DNA of 64,000 nucleotides from a virus, in the IMG/VR virus record IMGVR_UViG_3300010389_000001, positions 168,534 through 232,533 of that record; one strand, written 5' to 3'. Below are positions 9,886 to 17,943 of this stretch, piece by piece. Within the stretch, counting starts at the first letter, position 1. Every line of letters begins with the position of its first letter. The notes below the pieces were generated by a model. It saw only the letters and a list, made by a program, of their open reading frames with translations, was not told the DNA's origin and ran no database searches. The translations under genes were made by a program, and so were the position numbers.

Positions 9886-10248
9886 TTGTTCGTAGTAAGG
9901 TTTTATAACAGAAATTTTAAAGATAATGAAGTCCTAAATAAGACTATAGCAAAATTATCATCTTTAGTAAAAAGCAAAAGAAAGTCAAAAACTAGAATAA
10001 TAAAAGATTCAAGTTGTGTCGAAATTATTTCTGGTAATTTAAATGCTTCTAATATAGAAGATGAAGTTATAGTTGAGCTTACTACGAAAAAGATTTTGAG
10101 GATCTCAAAAGAGCAGCTACAATCAAAGCATGAGTTAGACAGGTTTATTAGAGAGATCGAAAGCTTTTGCAATCAAGCGTCAGAAAGTGAAGAAGTTAAG
10201 TATTTGCCCTTAAACTTTAGGGAATTCAGGGATAAAAAAACAGATTAA
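9886..10248 (+). CDS. Unknown 120-residue protein with TTG start
   Basis: The only workable start is TTG at 9886: an in-frame stop lies 6 bases upstream and the product has no internal methionine. A GAGG ribosome binding site at 9876-9879, six bases upstream, supports this start. The product is basic near the N-terminus (KSKRKSKTR around residues 29-37), then mixed helix and strand, with no membrane segment. I do not recognise the family. It sits immediately before the tail-terminator-like gene, a position often held by neck or tail-completion proteins, but this is only positional. Confidence 0.55.
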   Translation: MFVVRFYNRNFKDNEVLNKTIAKLSSLVKSKRKSKTRIIKDSSCVEIISGNLNASNIEDEVIVELTTKKILRISKEQLQSKHELDRFIREIESFCNQASESEEVKYLPLNFREFRDKKTD

Positions 10249-10265
10249 AGTAATCAGGGCTTGAA

Positions 10266-11072
10266 ATGATAGACGAACAAAATCTGCCGGGAACAGCGCT
10301 CAACGGCGATCACATTGTTTATTCAAGCTTTTTTGCTGATAATTTCGTAGTACAGCAGAGCGCAATAGTTCATCCAAAGGCGCTACTCATCGACGGTCTG
10401 AGAAAGATATTCCAAAATGACTCTGTCTTTACCTATCGCGATGACGAATTCGGGTATCCGCTAACGCCCGATCTAACTGGCCTGGATGTCGACTCAGAGC
10501 TAACAACAAAGATCCTCATATCTGATACGTTCAGGTATGAGGTAAAGTTTTTTCCTGCGATCCTGGTAAAGTCAAATGGCGGATCTTATAAGCCGCTCTC
10601 TTTCAATCAAAATATGACTTATAAGTATAGGACCGATGTGATAGAGAATGAGTATGGTGCCAGAAAAGTTTTCAGCACTCCAACTCATAGGGTCTATGCG
10701 GGAAGATGGGAGATGAGATTTGATGTTCAGATCTACTCCGAAAGTCAGGCCGAGCTTCAAGAGTTGACAGACATAGTTTCTCTCGCCTTGCAGTACTCTC
10801 TTTGGAATGAGCTTAGAGCAAATGGCCTTTTCATAAGCAGTCTATCAATCGGCGGCGAATCTGCCGAGCCATATGCTAATGATTATGTTTATAACAACAC
10901 AATATCATTGACGACATTATCCGAATGGAGAGTCGAAATTCCAATAGAAAATATTGTTGAAAAAATAGCATTTACACTAGAGCCAACCTGGACTCCAATA
11001 CCGGGCGTAAAAACGAATGGCGACTCATTATCGAGAAGGTTTAGTGAAATAGTTGATTTGACCGAAATTTAA
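10266..11072 (+). CDS. Putative tail terminator or tail-completion protein
   Basis: The product has 268 residues. The first ~60 are helical and polar. The second half has an alternating strand pattern with RWEMRFDVQIYSES (about 149-162), followed by a helix carrying leucines (ELQELTDIVSLALQYSL) and further strands. A strand that reports a distance measure followed by a helix resembles tail-terminator folds, which cap the tail tube and join it to the neck. Its place directly upstream of the sheath gene agrees with this. I did not see a diagnostic motif, so this is a structural guess supported by synteny. The upstream ribosome binding site is weak. Confidence 0.4.
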   Translation: MIDEQNLPGTALNGDHIVYSSFFADNFVVQQSAIVHPKALLIDGLRKIFQNDSVFTYRDDEFGYPLTPDLTGLDVDSELTTKILISDTFRYEVKFFPAILVKSNGGSYKPLSFNQNMTYKYRTDVIENEYGARKVFSTPTHRVYAGRWEMRFDVQIYSESQAELQELTDIVSLALQYSLWNELRANGLFISSLSIGGESAEPYANDYVYNNTISLTTLSEWRVEIPIENIVEKIAFTLEPTWTPIPGVKTNGDSLSRRFSEIVDLTEI

Positions 11073-11106
11073 AATGAAACTACTAATAATAAACAATTTG
11101 ATGACA

Positions 11107-11112
11107 TATAAT
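11107..11112 (+). promoter_or_regulatory. Candidate -10 element (TATAAT) upstream of the sheath gene
   Basis: A perfect TATAAT stands in the 58-base gap before the sheath gene, with its end 18 bases from the ATG. No convincing -35 hexamer is present at 16-19 bases upstream, so it would be a -10-only type of promoter such as phage late promoters use. GGAGG at 11119-11123 is the strong ribosome binding site of the sheath gene. In AT-rich DNA such hexamers arise by chance, so support is modest. Confidence 0.35.
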
Positions 11113-11130
11113 ATATGCGGAGGATTTTAA

Positions 11131-14100
11131 ATGGCTAACATACCTGGAGTATCAGGATTTATACAGCCCGGAGCTTTTGCCAGAGATAGAGTTATCTCCA
11201 GGGGCGTGTCTATTCCTGGTGGAATTAGAATAGTTTGTATTATGGGTGAAGGCCTTAGAGAAGAGACCATCATTGAGTCAGCCGCTGGCTTGGGTCAGGA
11301 TGGAAGCGCTGATTGCAGCCCTACCGGCTCCGCTGATGGAAGGTTCTTTAGACTCCAGAATTGGCCGGTTGTAAGCGGCAGAACAGAGCTTAGGCTAAAT
11401 GGAACTCTTCTTTTTGGAAAAGAGGAGGAGATCGATGCCTCTGGTTTAGCTTCTCCGTTTGACTTTAGACTTGATCCAGAGACTGGCTGCATAGAGCTTA
11501 GAGGAGCTTCTATAGGCGACCAGGATGGAAAGGGCTTCTCTGCTTCCTCTTCAAATATCGGAACAGGAATTATCGTTGAGAATGATGACTGTGATCCGCT
11601 TGTTACACTCGATATCTTGGATGACTCCGCGCCAAGTGAGAGATGGACAATCAAGTGCGTATCTGTAGTCAGAGATTCTAACGGCGACCCCATTCCTGGC
11701 CTGTCAACTTTCACGGCAACGGGCTCTGTCTCCGGCCAGATCTACGACGACTCAGGCGCTCCAATAACATTCACGAGCGGTTACTTCACTAGTAACGCTG
11801 GTGCGGTATCTGGAAATGTATCAGAGTGCGATGACGGCTTTACGGTCGCCTATGGTGACATCTCAGGCTCAGCCTTCCCACAGGGCCTCGTCAAGATTAG
11901 AGAGGGCGATACCTCTCTTGATACATCAAATACATTTATTGTCCCTGGAGCAGATCTTGTTTCACAGGGTCAGGCTCTTCCTGGCGATTTCCTTTGTCTC
12001 GATGGCTATGCGGGTCATGAGATCGAGTCAATTGACTATGACGGCAGCGACACCACTATCACGGTTATAAGCGACAGCCTTGGTCCTGCAGATCCTGCAT
12101 GGGGTGAGGAGCCTGACGACGCTCTCGATTGGACGATTAAGGCTACAAACATCTTAATCGATGACGACTCAGTAGCTCATGATGAGATTACTGGCGAGCC
12201 TGCATCAGAGGGAAGCTTCTCTTCCGGCGATATCGGCAAGACGGTTCTAATTTGCCCCGGCGGAGCTTTCGGCGGTGGCAGATTTGTTATAACGGATGTA
12301 ACTTCAACAAGAAGAGTTCGCTTAGTATCACTAGAGGATGATAGCGTATCATTTGAAGACCTAGAGGGTCTGGGCGCTACCGGCCTTGGTGCTACTGGCC
12401 TTACATTCCATCTGCTTCAGAACAACGGCCTGCTTCTTCTTGGAATTCAAGAGGGCGGAACAGCCTTTGAGGTTGGCGATAAGTTCTTTGTTGATGTAAG
12501 CTCAAGAGCATTAGCTCAGGGCGACAATCTGGTTGCCAAGTATATCTACGAGTTGGACCTAAATGATCCTCAGTTCTTTACTGAGGCAAACGATCTATTC
12601 CTAAAGCACGGACTTGTATCAGAGGAGAACACACTATCCCTGGGTGCTCAGCTGGCGCTTGAGAACGGAGCGCCTGGCGTGCTAGCAGTACAGTGTAAGC
12701 CGGCCGTTCCAAGAAGAACGTCCGTAACCCTCCTAGAAGAAAGAGATTCTCTCGGAAATGGTGGATTCTCTGCATGTTATGATGCCGGCACTGAGTCAGC
12801 AGATGCATGTGAGGTCGATGATCTCAGATTCGTTATCCCGAGACCAACGGAGGGCCTTAGAAACGGCCGTCCCGATCCGGATTCCAGAGTCAACATTTTT
12901 GTTGTAAGAGATGGAGCAGAAACTCAGGTATTCCCTAACAAGGTTGCTTTCTATAACTCCCAGCTTGAGACAGATATCCAGCAGGGTCAGTGGATTGCAA
13001 GCTCTGACAATGCATTCTCTTACACAATTGTAAATTCAGAGACAGATATTCTTGCGAGCGGCGATAACGGAACACTCGATGTCGAGTCTGGCAGAGAATA
13101 CTTTACAACTCCAGAGATTGATTTCGACGGAGCAAATGTCGGCGACGTAATTGTCATAACGAGCATGGAAGATGCCTCTGGAACAGTATACACTTCAGTC
13201 GAAGAAATATCTGAGCAGCTATTCGGAGTAGCTCTCCTAGTGCCTTCAGTCGAGCTTCTGATTGATTCAGTTCAGGATGACTCATTGGTTTACGTTTCAG
13301 CAGAGAATGGCGAAACGCTAAATCTATTAAGCTCTTACTCAGACATCCAGTTCTTTGTAAAGGACCCTGCAAATACCAACGCAGACGATGCCTCACTCCT
13401 TCTGCACCGCGACCTAGTATCCAGCGGAGTAATCAGAGAGGGTGATGGAATCAGAATCTCCTATGTAGATGAGAACGATGCAGACTTCTTCGATACAAAT
13501 TGGTTTGAGGCACTTGAAGCACTTGAGGCTTCAGAGGCACAGATTGTTGTACCGCTTCCGAACCAGGCTATTTCATCAATCTTTAGAGCTACTGTAAACC
13601 ACTGTGAAAACATGAGTTCTATTGTAAATAGAAAGGAAAGAGTTGCATTTATTGGAGCCCAGAGAGGAGTTACTCCGGCCGCATTGATTGGAACTGAAGA
13701 AGTTGCTGTTGAAGATATCGGTATAATTGAGGGAATTCAGGGAGATGATCCGGAAGAGGTTCTCGCAGGAAATACCGAAGACCTAGTCAACTTTAAGTTA
13801 AGCGATAATTACACCAGCAACAGATGCGTCTATCTCTACCCAGATGAGATCGTAAGAAATGTAAATGGAACAAATGTTTCTCTGCATGGATTCTACGCAG
13901 CTGCAGCTGCCGCAGGATATCTTTCTGCAAGACAGAATGTTGCAATACCTCTGACGAACAAGGTTCTTTCTGGATTCTCACTAACCAGAGATAAGATCTT
14001 TAGACCGATTATACAGAATCAGCTTGGCGCCGTTGGAGCTACCCTGCTTCAGCCTGTAGCGGGCGGCGGAAGAGTTCTCGCAGGAAGAACTACCAGCCAG

Positions 14101-14406
14101 TCAGGGTTCGTAGAGGACGAGGAGATCTCAATTATATTCATCAGGGATTTCGTAAAGAGAGCGTTGAGAAACTCTCTTGCAGGCTTTATCGGCGGAGTCC
14201 AGAACCCCGACGTAAATCTTCTTATATCACAGAGAACAAGATCAATTATGTCAGGGCTGGTAAGCCAGGGCCTCGTAACCGTCTTTGACAACATTAAGGT
14301 TGAGCAAGATAAGGTTGACCCAAGGCAGATAAATGTGTTCCTCCGATTTACACCGGCGTACCCCATTAACTACGTATTCATCGACATTGAGGTCGGCATA
14401 ATCTAA
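11131..14406 (+). CDS. Contractile tail sheath protein, enlarged
   Basis: The sheath polymer surrounds the tail tube and contracts to drive it through the host envelope. The N-terminus (about residues 4-41, IPGVSGFIQPGAFARDR then a glycine-rich strand) and especially the C-terminal domain (about 1000-1091, with IRDFVKRALRNSLAGFIGG and the closing beta strands) match the conserved sheath core. At 1091 residues it is far longer than many sheath proteins (roughly 400-700). The extra ~700 residues (about 50-800) are acidic, beta-rich and probably form domains exposed on the outer tail surface. The upstream GGAGG ribosome binding site is strong. A terminator hairpin directly follows, which suits a highly expressed transcript. 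Confidence 0.9.
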   Translation: MANIPGVSGFIQPGAFARDRVISRGVSIPGGIRIVCIMGEGLREETIIESAAGLGQDGSADCSPTGSADGRFFRLQNWPVVSGRTELRLNGTLLFGKEEEIDASGLASPFDFRLDPETGCIELRGASIGDQDGKGFSASSSNIGTGIIVENDDCDPLVTLDILDDSAPSERWTIKCVSVVRDSNGDPIPGLSTFTATGSVSGQIYDDSGAPITFTSGYFTSNAGAVSGNVSECDDGFTVAYGDISGSAFPQGLVKIREGDTSLDTSNTFIVPGADLVSQGQALPGDFLCLDGYAGHEIESIDYDGSDTTITVISDSLGPADPAWGEEPDDALDWTIKATNILIDDDSVAHDEITGEPASEGSFSSGDIGKTVLICPGGAFGGGRFVITDVTSTRRVRLVSLEDDSVSFEDLEGLGATGLGATGLTFHLLQNNGLLLLGIQEGGTAFEVGDKFFVDVSSRALAQGDNLVAKYIYELDLNDPQFFTEANDLFLKHGLVSEENTLSLGAQLALENGAPGVLAVQCKPAVPRRTSVTLLEERDSLGNGGFSACYDAGTESADACEVDDLRFVIPRPTEGLRNGRPDPDSRVNIFVVRDGAETQVFPNKVAFYNSQLETDIQQGQWIASSDNAFSYTIVNSETDILASGDNGTLDVESGREYFTTPEIDFDGANVGDVIVITSMEDASGTVYTSVEEISEQLFGVALLVPSVELLIDSVQDDSLVYVSAENGETLNLLSSYSDIQFFVKDPANTNADDASLLLHRDLVSSGVIREGDGIRISYVDENDADFFDTNWFEALEALEASEAQIVVPLPNQAISSIFRATVNHCENMSSIVNRKERVAFIGAQRGVTPAALIGTEEVAVEDIGIIEGIQGDDPEEVLAGNTEDLVNFKLSDNYTSNRCVYLYPDEIVRNVNGTNVSLHGFYAAAAAAGYLSARQNVAIPLTNKVLSGFSLTRDKIFRPIIQNQLGAVGATLLQPVAGGGRVLAGRTTSQSGFVEDEEISIIFIRDFVKRALRNSLAGFIGGVQNPDVNLLISQRTRSIMSGLVSQGLVTVFDNIKVEQDKVDPRQINVFLRFTPAYPINYVFIDIEVGII

Positions 14407-14429
14407 AAAAACATTCCATATTTTTGGAT

Positions 14430-14462
14430 CCCCCCGGTACAATAGTGCCAGGGGGTTTTTTT
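14430..14462 (+). terminator. Rho-independent terminator after the sheath gene
   Basis: A run of Cs (14430-14435) pairs with GGGGG (14451-14455), with A14450 bulged. An inner stem GGTAC (14436-14440) pairs with GTGCC (14445-14449), with one G-T wobble and a four-base AATA loop. Seven Ts follow (14456-14462). This is a classic intrinsic terminator. Its right arm and T-tract overlap the ribosome binding site and start codon of the next gene. Confidence 0.85.
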
Positions 14463-16206
14463 GTTTTACGCAAAATGTTACGAATGCAATTCCAAGATGG
14501 AATATGCAAGAAAAAACGCTGCAGCTAGAGCTGAAAAAAACAAGATAGTATGCAAGACCTGTAAGAAAAGAAAAAAGGAAGCAAGAGAGAGGGCTTGCCC
14601 ATCTTGTAGTTGCCCTATAATATACAAGACATATGCCGGCTTTAAAAAGGGCGAGGAAAGTGATGCGCTATGCCCTTCTTGTGCAAAGCTTACACAATAT
14701 GAAGCTAGGCATTCAATTAAATGCTCAGAGTGTTCGGGGACACACTTTGTAAAGAGAGAAGAAACTTTAAAGAAAATGAGCAAAATGAGTCAGCCTTTTA
14801 TCTGCGGAAGCTGCAAGAAAAAGGCCAGACTAAGCATTGTTTACTCTAGAGATTGCGTAACTTGCGGTAAAAGCATAACTTATAAGAACAAATATAATTA
14901 TAATGCATCAATTAAAAGAAGCAAAAAAGCAAGGTGCGCTTCCTGCGCTCGCACGAATGGCTTCGTACTTCCCATGGAAAGGCCATGTCCAAAATGTAAT
15001 AAGATTATTCATTATAAAACAAAAGATAGCTGCGCGAGAGCCAATAAGCATGACTCGTTCTGCAAGTCCTGCGCACTGTCCGGAAGAATGCCTTCCGATC
15101 GAGCAATTGAGGCTGCGAGAAAAGCAAGGATCGGCAGAGTTGCCTCTCCTGAGGAGCTTAAAAGAAAGGAGGCAACTCTTCTTGAGAAATATGGGGCAAA
15201 AAGCTACCTTGGAACTGACGCTCACAGAAGGATGATGGTTGATTCTGGAGCGTGGAAAGACTATGACGGAAAAACAATAAAGCAAATAGCTAATGAAAAT
15301 GGTCTTCCAGAAAGCGTTCATTCTTCTCTATACAAATGGGTTGCAAGCTCTGATGAAATAAGCTATGATGATATAGCAGAATATTGCAGCAGTTATGAGA
15401 AGAAAATAAGCAACCTAGAAAATCTGGCGTCATTAGCCCTTGGCATCGATCATTTTAATAAAAAAATAAGTGAAGAATTGCCCTATAGGCCAGACTTTAA
15501 GATAAGTGATAAAATATTTTTAAATGTCGATGGCCTTTACTGGCATTCGGAACTTCACTCCGATAGGAAATATCATTTTGATATGAGGAAGAGTTATGAG
15601 GAAGCTGGCCTTAGGATAATTCAGTTCAGAGAAGACGAAGTTAATAAAAAAATGCATATTATCAAATCTATGATAGATAATGCTAGCGGACTTATTAAGA
15701 GTAAGATAGGCGCCAGAAAGTGTAAGATCGCCAAGCCTACGACCGATGAGGCAGAGTCTTTTCTGAGAGAGAACCACATCAAGGGCTACATTACATCGAG
15801 GCATTTGGGCTTATATTATAATGATCAGCTTGTTTCGCTAATGTCGTATAAGCTAAGAAAATCATATGTAAAAATAGACAGATTCTGCTCTAAGGCCGGC
15901 TGGTCTGTGCAGGGAGGGTTCTCTAGATTATTCAAAGAGGTTGAGAGGCAAAATGATCAAGATCTGCCGATTCATTATTGGGTTGATCTCAGATATGGCA
16001 CTGGAGACTTTCTTTTAAGCCAAGGCTTTAAACTTGAAAAAGAAACCCTTGGATGGGAATGGACCGACTTTAAAAAGACTCATAATAGGCTTAAGTGCAG
16101 GGCAAATATGGATGATAGATGCCTCTCTCAGTCGGAGCATGCAAAAGAGCTGGGATTATTTAAAATATATGATGCAGGCCAAAGACTTTACATCAAAAAT
16201 AAATAA
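14461..16206 (+). CDS. Free-standing homing endonuclease (zinc-ribbon array plus Vsr-like nuclease)
   Basis: The product has 581 residues. Five tandem four-cysteine zinc ribbons occupy residues 6-204: C6/C9/C31/C34, 46/49/71/74, 88/91/115/118, 132/135/159/162 and 176/179/201/204, presumably for DNA binding. A nuclease domain of the Vsr-like/EDxHD type follows (about 330-395): PDF at 344-346, DGLYWHSE with D357 and H362, H372, and E391/E393. A C-terminal domain (about 425-570) carries HYWVDLRYGTGDF and is common in phage endonucleases of this kind. The gene sits between sheath and tube genes that are normally adjacent, as expected for an intruding homing gene. The TTG start is the only codon before C6 and follows an in-frame stop at 14443. 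Confidence 0.8.
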   Translation: MFYAKCYECNSKMEYARKNAAARAEKNKIVCKTCKKRKKEARERACPSCSCPIIYKTYAGFKKGEESDALCPSCAKLTQYEARHSIKCSECSGTHFVKREETLKKMSKMSQPFICGSCKKKARLSIVYSRDCVTCGKSITYKNKYNYNASIKRSKKARCASCARTNGFVLPMERPCPKCNKIIHYKTKDSCARANKHDSFCKSCALSGRMPSDRAIEAARKARIGRVASPEELKRKEATLLEKYGAKSYLGTDAHRRMMVDSGAWKDYDGKTIKQIANENGLPESVHSSLYKWVASSDEISYDDIAEYCSSYEKKISNLENLASLALGIDHFNKKISEELPYRPDFKISDKIFLNVDGLYWHSELHSDRKYHFDMRKSYEEAGLRIIQFREDEVNKKMHIIKSMIDNASGLIKSKIGARKCKIAKPTTDEAESFLRENHIKGYITSRHLGLYYNDQLVSLMSYKLRKSYVKIDRFCSKAGWSVQGGFSRLFKEVERQNDQDLPIHYWVDLRYGTGDFLLSQGFKLEKETLGWEWTDFKKTHNRLKCRANMDDRCLSQSEHAKELGLFKIYDAGQRLYIKNK

Positions 16207-16250
16207 TTTATATGAATATATTTTTGATGTAACAAATATCATTTTCTATT

Positions 16251-16256
16251 TATAAT
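16251..16256 (+). promoter_or_regulatory. Candidate -10 element (TATAAT) upstream of the tail tube gene
   Basis: The 101-base gap between the homing endonuclease gene and the tube gene contains TATAAT about 51 bases before the tube ATG. TTGATG at 16224-16229 is too far away (21-base spacer) to be a good -35. The gap is very AT-rich, so chance occurrence is likely. A promoter here would let the tube be expressed independently of the terminator at 14430-14462. Confidence 0.25.
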
Positions 16257-16307
16257 TATTTTATAGTAGATAAGCCTAGTTTCATCAACCTTAATTAGGA
16301 GAATATA

Positions 16308-16937
16308 ATGGCCGAATATCCAAATACAGGCACCATTTTTGATAATCCAGATAATGGCAGTAAAACAAGAACTGGCCTATCTACTCAGATTGTCGTCTAT
16401 GTAGAGGGCGAGCCGGTTGGTGCGATACAGTCCTTTAACGAAAGTCAGAACCGAAGCGTAAAGCCTATTTCTGAGGTCGGAACGGATGGCGTTATTGAGC
16501 TGGTGCCTAACCAGCCTGCAAAGATATCGCTTACCATCAACCGAATCGTGTTCGATGGCCTTTCTCTTCCGGAGGCTTTCTCAAGAGGATATCGCAACAT
16601 CCACGCTCAGAGAATACCTTTTGACATCGTTGTAATAGATAAATTTACTGGAGACGGAGATAACGCCGTAGTTACAACTTACCATAACTGCTTCTTTACG
16701 CAGCTTGGAAAGAACTACACTGTAAATGATTATACGATTCAAGAGAACGCAAGCGTTACAGCAGAGTTTATGTCATCCACGAGAGCTGGGGGCCCCGTTG
16801 CCGATAGCCAGGGCGTATCTGGCGCCAGAGAGATTCCTGGAAGACAGACAGATTCAGTGGAGCAGTCTGCAGATACCGGCGTAAGACGCGGCCCGCTTGA
16901 CTTCTCAGGGCTAATCTCCGCTGCATACGGCAGCTAA
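16308..16937 (+). CDS. Tail tube protein
   Basis: The product has 209 residues. The tube polymer is the inner channel through which DNA passes. Identification rests on position (second structural gene after the sheath, before the frameshifted chaperone and tape measure), size close to the usual 140-210, and a beta-rich pattern typical of tube proteins: an early strand TQIVVYVEGEPVGAIQSF (about 25-42), a middle strand pair around KISLTINRIVF, and later NCFFTQLGKNYTVNDYTI (about 127-144). The C-terminal ~45 residues are polar and probably flexible. AGGAG upstream gives a strong ribosome binding site, and a strong terminator follows the stop. Confidence in the role is high, though I see no family-defining signature. 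Confidence 0.8.
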   Translation: MAEYPNTGTIFDNPDNGSKTRTGLSTQIVVYVEGEPVGAIQSFNESQNRSVKPISEVGTDGVIELVPNQPAKISLTINRIVFDGLSLPEAFSRGYRNIHAQRIPFDIVVIDKFTGDGDNAVVTTYHNCFFTQLGKNYTVNDYTIQENASVTAEFMSSTRAGGPVADSQGVSGAREIPGRQTDSVEQSADTGVRRGPLDFSGLISAAYGS

Positions 16938-16960
16938 TTTTAGCAATAAATATTTACTGA

Positions 16961-16988
16961 AAAGCACCATCTTAGCATGGTGCTTTTT
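16961..16988 (+). terminator. Rho-independent terminator after the tail tube gene
   Basis: AAAGCACCAT (16961-16970) is perfectly complementary to ATGGTGCTTT (16977-16986), with a six-base loop and a T-tract at 16984-16988. It lies 24 bases after the tube stop and before the chaperone gene, and would raise tube mRNA relative to the downstream chaperone and tape measure genes. Confidence 0.9.
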
Positions 16989-16998
16989 CTTTATGCGG

Positions 16999-17004
16999 TA
17001 TAAT
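16999..17004 (+). promoter_or_regulatory. Candidate -10 element (TATAAT) upstream of the tail chaperone gene
   Basis: A perfect TATAAT sits just after the terminator and 19 bases before the ATG, a spacing almost the same as upstream of the sheath gene. No clear -35 is seen, since that region is occupied by the terminator stem. AGGAG at 17014-17018 is the ribosome binding site. Re-initiation right after a terminator would be logical. Confidence 0.4.
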
Positions 17005-17023
17005 ATCCTAAATAGGAGTAACT

Positions 17024-17509
17024 ATGCCAAAGGTTAGAGCCAGTTTGTCTGATGGTAACCGCATGGAAGAAATGCAGGAGCTTTTATCACCAGAGGCTAA
17101 CGCCGAAGAGGATAGCGGTGATGTGGATCCCGCCAAAATTTCTGACCTAAAGAACCTGATTCTTCTAGGCAAATTAACAGAGACTGTAAGGATTGGTGGG
17201 TTTAGCTTTGAGCTATCAACTTTATCTGCAAATGAGCAAGCAGAAGTAATGAAGACTCTAATGAAGGCAGAAGAAATGGATAGGGTTCTGCATTCAAAGT
17301 CTATTGCAATCTCCTATTGTATAAAGAAAATAAACTCTGTACCCCTCTCTGAGCTTGCCGCTGAGCACCCCGGCGATAGCGAGGATGAAAGAAGAGTTGC
17401 CTTTGTACTGGATATGCAGACCACTTTGGTTGAGAAGATATTTACAGAGTATGAAGCTCTAGTCGCAAGGTCAGGACAAGAAGTAGGTTTTGATTCTGTA
17501 AAAAAATAG
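17024..17509 (+). CDS. Tail assembly chaperone, zero-frame product (G-like)
   Basis: This 161-residue product is made when ribosomes do not shift. It begins with an acidic disordered region (about residues 15-40) and continues with a helical domain (about 45-160). Its position between the tube and tape measure genes is that of the gpG/gpE-type chaperones that coat the tape measure protein during tail assembly. The reading frame ends in GTA AAA AAA TAG, a slippery site directly on the stop, and an uninterrupted -1 frame follows. This short form should be the major product. Confidence 0.8.
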   Translation: MPKVRASLSDGNRMEEMQELLSPEANAEEDSGDVDPAKISDLKNLILLGKLTETVRIGGFSFELSTLSANEQAEVMKTLMKAEEMDRVLHSKSIAISYCIKKINSVPLSELAAEHPGDSEDERRVAFVLDMQTTLVEKIFTEYEALVARSGQEVGFDSVKK

Positions 17510-17943
17510 CAGCGGAGCCATACCACAGGCTCCGCTGGAAGTTATGCAAAATATGGGGCTGCAAAGTTGATGATCCAATCTTTAATGATATCAACAATGC
17601 CCAGTGGGCTTGGTACGCAAGCATGGTTGCTGCAGATCAGAAGGAAACTTATGATCTTTATCTAGACTTCTCTGAATATTTGGCTTCTTTCTGGAATGCA
17701 GAGGCTGTGCAAAAGATTAAGAGTTCAAGAGTAAGGCCCGAAGATCAAGGGTTCGCATCCGATGAGGAATTCGAAGAACAGGTGCTAACAGGAGCATTTA
17801 AGGAAAATGATATTGTTAAGGCTATAAAAGATAAGTATAAAAATACTAATTTAGCTGATAATAATATGGGCTCCAAGGAAAGAACGAGAAGACTGCCGAA
17901 GGACCTATCTGGGATCAGGGATTTATTCGGAGATAGCGACTAA
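17024..17943 (+). CDS. Tail assembly chaperone, -1 frameshift fusion product (GT-like)
   Basis: A -1 shift on seven adenines (17500-17506) joins the 161-residue first frame to the -1 frame from 17506 to the stop at 17941-17943, giving about 306 residues. The joined part reads IAAEPYHRLRWKLCKIWG and continues without a stop through 17623. That position would otherwise look like an independent ATG start, but it has no ribosome binding site. The extension (about 145 residues) has aromatic-rich helices (NNAQWAWYAS) and a basic, acidic-ended tail. In other phages the G and GT proteins together chaperone the tape measure, whose gene follows here with a TAATG overlap. The ratio of the two products is expected to be set by the slip site and hairpin. 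Confidence 0.85.
17500..17537 (+). promoter_or_regulatory. Programmed -1 ribosomal frameshift signal
   Basis: The heptamer A AAA AAA (17500-17506) is in the exact X-XXY-YYZ phase with the zero frame and is followed at once by the TAG stop. A ten-base-pair perfect hairpin starts three bases later: CAGCGGAGCC (17510-17519) pairs with GGCTCCGCTG (17528-17537), with an 8-base loop. No T-tract follows, so the hairpin is not a terminator. The -1 frame is open across the whole junction. Confidence 0.9.

Noticed and set aside
11295-11714. 139-codon open frame on the minus strand inside the sheath gene
   Set aside because: It is antisense to a well-supported gene, with no recognisable domain. Codon bias of the sense strand explains the lack of stops.
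14908-15321. 137-codon open frame on the minus strand inside the homing endonuclease gene
   Set aside because: It is opposite the zinc-ribbon coding region, and the cysteine and serine pattern is a reverse image of the sense codons.
17510-17537. The hairpin after the chaperone stop as a transcription terminator
   Set aside because: It has no T-tract after it, and its place directly behind the slippery heptamer fits a frameshift stimulator.
17623-17943. Independent gene starting at the ATG at 17623
   Set aside because: The same frame is open back to the slip site at 17506, no ribosome binding site precedes the ATG, and a frameshift signal explains the expression better.
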